Source: an uncultured Candidatus Melainabacteria bacterium | GTDB lineage: Bacteria; Cyanobacteriota; Vampirovibrionia; Gastranaerophilales; Gastranaerophilaceae | NCBI GenBank assembly: GCA_937898445.1 | Contig: CALEJY010000158.1 | Span: 1 to 8,465 of the forward strand | Length of the DNA: 8,465 nucleotides | Reading direction: 5' to 3' | Part shown: one piece after another, positions 5,932 through 8,465 of the stretch | Layout of the letters: each line of letters begins with the position of its first letter | How positions within the stretch are numbered: position 1 is the stretch's first letter | The notes under the pieces: generated by a model | Databases searched by the model: none | What the model saw: the letters and a program-made list of their open reading frames with translations, nothing else | What the model was told of the DNA's origin: nothing | Made by a program: the position numbers and the translations under genes

Positions 5932-6714
5932 ATGACTGATAATAGACCAATAGCTTTTTTTGATTCAGGTGTAGGCGGTTTGACCGTGTTTGCGAAAGTA
6001 AAAAAACTTTTGCCTAACGAAAATTATTTGTATTTTGGCGATACAAAAAACATGCCTTATGGTGAAAAATCAGAGGAGCAATTGATTGAATTTGCAGATA
6101 GAATTTTCAAATTTTTTGAAAAGCAAAATGCCAAAGCAGTCGTAATGGCTTGTAATACTACTTCTGCAATTACTTATGAAAAATTGAAAGATAATTATAA
6201 TTTCAAAATTTATCCGATTATCCAAACTGTTTGTTCAACATTGGCGGGATTAGACGGAGTTAAGAGCTTGGGAGTAATTGCAACTCCAGCGACTATTAAT
6301 TCTCATGCATATTCAAAAGGAATTGCCAAATATAACAAAGATATGAAGGTTTGTGAGTTGGCTGCTCCGAATTGGGTTAGGATTGTAGAAGAACACAGGA
6401 TACATCAACCGCAAAGCATTGAACAAATTAAAGAAATCTTAGAGGTTATGGAAGTGAATAATCCTGATAAGATTGTTTTGGCATGCACGCATTATCCTTA
6501 TTTGTTGGATGTTTTGAAAAAATTCTTGCCTGAGGATAAATTTATAGATCCGGCTGTATATTTTGCACAAAGTATAAAAGATGATTTAGAAAAAAATAAT
6601 TTGTTAGGAAAAGAACCTACGTATGAAAGATTTTACGTAAGTTCTGATCCTGAAAATTTTAAAATTGCATCTGAATTGTTCTACAAACTTGATACTTTGC
6701 CTGAATTGGTTTAG
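5932..6714 (+). CDS. murI: Glutamate racemase
   Basis: This cytoplasmic, cofactor-independent enzyme converts L-glutamate to D-glutamate, the second residue of the peptidoglycan stem peptide. At 260 residues it has the usual family length. Asp11 and Ser12 lie in FFDSGVGGLTVF, followed by YFGDTKNMPYGEKS. The first catalytic cysteine is Cys74 in MACNTTSA. The second is Cys185, with His187, in LACTHYPYL. All are intact, so the protein should be active. In the segment often reading ACP-x-F-V-P, this protein has AAPNWV (residues 144-149), a small departure. The gene starts 8 bases after the amidase stop with a weak purine-rich site (AAAGAGA), pointing to co-transcription and perhaps coupled translation. 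Its 3' end overlaps the convergent LysM gene by four bases, leaving no room for a terminator between them. Confidence 0.96.
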   Translation: MTDNRPIAFFDSGVGGLTVFAKVKKLLPNENYLYFGDTKNMPYGEKSEEQLIEFADRIFKFFEKQNAKAVVMACNTTSAITYEKLKDNYNFKIYPIIQTVCSTLAGLDGVKSLGVIATPATINSHAYSKGIAKYNKDMKVCELAAPNWVRIVEEHRIHQPQSIEQIKEILEVMEVNNPDKIVLACTHYPYLLDVLKKFLPEDKFIDPAVYFAQSIKDDLEKNNLLGKEPTYERFYVSSDPENFKIASELFYKLDTLPELV

Positions 6715-8465
6715 CTAGGTATATGGTAGTTTGCAGAGCCTTTGCCAAATACTGTTTCGTATGCCTGAATTTCCATTTGTATTCTGGCAGGTGTTGCAAA
6801 TTCTGTTTTTGGCGGAATGTAGGCATATAATTCTGGTGGAATTTTGTAGCCTTTTTCTTCTGCTTTTTGTATTGTTTGTTTTAGGAATGCTAAATCCTGA
6901 ATTACAGTTGTTTTATCATATTTGTAAGGTTGTCCGTTTAGAGTTTTCTTTGGTTTTGAATACTCTCTTAACAGAGCGGATGTTAGTGTGCAATCGTGCT
7001 TTTTAACGATATTGCACATTGTATTTTTAAGGTTATATTCTGTTAATTTTTCAGAAACCATTCCCAGATTATCATTTCTACTTTTCTTAACAGTAACTCT
7101 TGGATCTATAATTGGAAGTGGTTTTTGTATAGACCGAAATTTGCTACTATGATATTCTGGAGCAACTCTTTTAGCCTTTGCGGCTCTTGTTGCAACAGTT
7201 GCAGATGTGTTAACATGATTTGATTTAGTTTTTGTTTTTGTTGTGTTTGTTTTAGTTTTATCCGTTGTTGGTTGTGGTTTTACAGGAACTGTACCACCTG
7301 ATGTTTTTGTTTGAACTTTTTGGCTATCAGGAGTTGTTGTCGCAACTTTTTGTTGTTGGTTGTTTTGTGCTGATTTAGCTTGGGTTGTTGGTTTTGAGGT
7401 GTTTACTTTTTTATTTTCTGTTGCATTTTTGTGAATATGTTGTGGGGTTGAGGCAGGTTTGTTGTTAACCTCTTGTTGTGGTTTCGGGTGCGGTGTAACC
7501 TTTGATTTTGCCGCAGGAGCTTGAGTTGGAGCTTCTTTCTGCGTTGGAGTAGATGCCGGTTTGGTGGTTGGGGCAGAAGAAGGTTGTGGTGTTGGTTGGT
7601 TTTCCACAACTTCTTTTTGTGGCTCTGCTTGTTCTTGGTTCGGCAATTCATAACTTAGCGCATATTTACTGTCTTGCGGAATTTTATTTGGTTTTGGAAT
7701 TATCGCTTTGTCATTTATGTAGAAGTATTCAACACCTTTTTTGTTGGTGTGATAAAGTTTGTTGCCATCTTTGTCTGTATTTGCTTTCAATAAATCTTCT
7801 TTAGTAATACCAAATTCATTTGCGATTTTGTCCATGCTCCAACCTTCCGGAACATCAAGAACTACGAAATGATTGCCATCTTTATCTTTGCCGACTTGTT
7901 CAAGTTCGCCGTTTATTGTTTGGTAATATTGTTTTGTGCCGTCTGAAAAAGTTGCTTCTTCTGCGACTTTATTACCCGTTTCAGGGGCAATATCAATATC
8001 TTCTTTAATCAAGCCTTCTCCGATTTTTGCGCCTGAATATTCAACGGTTTGTCCATTAACTTTATAATCATCATTGAATTTATTTACGATTGATTTTACG
8101 GAATTTGGATCTGATTTAAAGGATGATACAATTCTTTCAGGAACTGCCTCTCCATTAACTTGTTTGTAAATTACTGTTTCAACGTCATTTCCTTTAGATG
8201 TTGTTTTTGAATTTAATTTATCCTCAAACCAGTCATATTTTACGACGGTTGTATCATTCCCTTGTTTAATAGTTTGTTGTTCTGGTTGTTCGATATTTCC
8301 GTCTTTGTAAATTGTTTCTGTTATGTCCTTTCCGTCTGCGGAGGTTTCTAAAGTCTTATCAACTTTGTTTTTGTCGCCTTTAATATAGAAAGTTTCTAAC
8401 TTGCCGCCACCTTCAAAATTCTTTGTATTGCTTAGCAAAACTCCGTCTTTGTTATAAAACTCTGT
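6711..8465 (-). CDS. Repeat-rich LysM-domain protein, envelope-associated (5' end outside window)
   Basis: The frame is open to the right edge, giving at least 584 residues; the true start and any signal peptide lie outside. Residue numbers here count from the TTG at 8438. Up to about 112 there are tandem repeats of 22-26 residues. Residues 190-250 look like a LysM domain (VPEGWSMDKIANEFGITKED, then KAN and YFYINDKAIIPK). Here 'PEGWSMDKIA..FGIT..DL...N' matches the LysM helix pattern and 'I-I-P' its last strand. LysM domains bind N-acetylglucosamine chains. Residues 262-430 are a low-complexity Pro/Thr/Gln/Lys/Ala linker with KPASTP twice. Residues 431-575 form a mostly helical C-terminal domain with the only two cysteines seen (475 and 483); I do not recognise it. 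A wall-bound surface or periplasmic role is inferred from LysM, the linker and the neighbours. Its stop TAA overlaps murI's TAG. Confidence 0.85.
   Translation of the reverse strand, partial: TEFYNKDGVLLSNTKNFEGGGKLETFYIKGDKNKVDKTLETSADGKDITETIYKDGNIEQPEQQTIKQGNDTTVVKYDWFEDKLNSKTTSKGNDVETVIYKQVNGEAVPERIVSSFKSDPNSVKSIVNKFNDDYKVNGQTVEYSGAKIGEGLIKEDIDIAPETGNKVAEEATFSDGTKQYYQTINGELEQVGKDKDGNHFVVLDVPEGWSMDKIANEFGITKEDLLKANTDKDGNKLYHTNKKGVEYFYINDKAIIPKPNKIPQDSKYALSYELPNQEQAEPQKEVVENQPTPQPSSAPTTKPASTPTQKEAPTQAPAAKSKVTPHPKPQQEVNNKPASTPQHIHKNATENKKVNTSKPTTQAKSAQNNQQQKVATTTPDSQKVQTKTSGGTVPVKPQPTTDKTKTNTTKTKTKSNHVNTSATVATRAAKAKRVAPEYHSSKFRSIQKPLPIIDPRVTVKKSRNDNLGMVSEKLTEYNLKNTMCNIVKKHDCTLTSALLREYSKPKKTLNGQPYKYDKTTVIQDLAFLKQTIQKAEEKGYKIPPELYAYIPPKTEFATPARIQMEIQAYETVFGKGSANYHIPS
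8103..8465 (-). repeat. Protein-level tandem repeats (22-26 residues) in the LysM protein
   Basis: At least five degenerate units can be aligned, each starting with a strand such as TETIYKDG, LETFYIKGD, TVVKYDWFED or ETVIYKQVNG. Three of the first four end in a K/A-x-G-N/K-D turn (SADGKDI, KQGNDT, SKGNDV). By the 8438 numbering the starts are about -8, 14, 40, 64 and 87. A further similar strand, KQYYQTINGE, occurs near 169, before the LysM domain. The pattern suggests stacked beta-hairpins like those in YD/MORN-variant surface proteins. The array continues beyond the right edge, so the number of units is unknown. The DNA itself is too diverged to look repeated. Confidence 0.6.

Noticed and set aside
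7403..7804. Overlapping reading frames on both strands within the LysM linker
   Set aside because: They are produced by the low-complexity Pro/Thr/Gln codons of the real gene and have no domain or start signal.
8436..8438. A TTG start for the LysM protein
   Set aside because: The same frame continues to the edge with a sequence (TEFYNKDGV) that fits the tandem-repeat pattern, so this TTG is an internal leucine.
1..8465. CRISPR array, phage, toxin-antitoxin or other defence system
   Set aside because: I see no spaced direct repeats, no integrase or transposase gene and no toxin-antitoxin gene pair on either strand.

Overview
The window is AT-rich and reads as chromosomal DNA from a bacterium with a Gram-negative type envelope: it carries an RND pump, a TolC-type outer-membrane channel and a periplasmic AMIN-domain amidase. 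The AMIN-amidase followed at once by glutamate racemase, a free-standing LuxR-type helix-turn-helix protein, an unusual GNAT-like protein and the low GC all fit the non-photosynthetic relatives of Cyanobacteria (Vampirovibrionia/Gastranaerophilales, 'Melainabacteria'). This taxonomic guess is an inference from style and synteny, held at about 0.55-0.6.

Layout. Bases 1-2494 (+) hold the 3' end of an HAE1-type RND efflux gene and, one base later, its tolC-like partner. Bases 2495-2695 hold a 108-bp palindromic, MITE-like element with three internal hairpins. A GNAT-like gene lies on the minus strand at 2696-3469. Upstream of it, also on the minus strand, is tRNA-Arg(ACG) at 3549-3622 with its own intrinsic terminator. 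From 3776 the plus strand resumes with a 65-residue LuxR/GerE DNA-binding protein. A near-consensus sigma-70 promoter follows, with a 15-bp palindrome touching its -35 box, and then a two-gene unit: AMIN-amidase (4040-5923) and murI (5932-6714). Converging on murI, with stop codons overlapping, is a large minus-strand gene (6711 to beyond the right edge). It encodes a repeat-rich, LysM-containing protein with a long Pro/Thr/Lys/Gln linker.

Functionally this is mostly a cell-envelope neighbourhood. There is drug or metabolite export (RND-TolC), peptidoglycan cleavage (amidase), D-glutamate supply for peptidoglycan synthesis (MurI) and a probable wall-binding LysM protein. The best candidates for something undescribed are the palindromic element, the LysM repeat protein with its unrecognised C-terminal domain, and the possible control of the amidase-murI promoter through the palindrome. 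No complete new defence, mobile or secretion system is visible. Both edges of the window cut genes.
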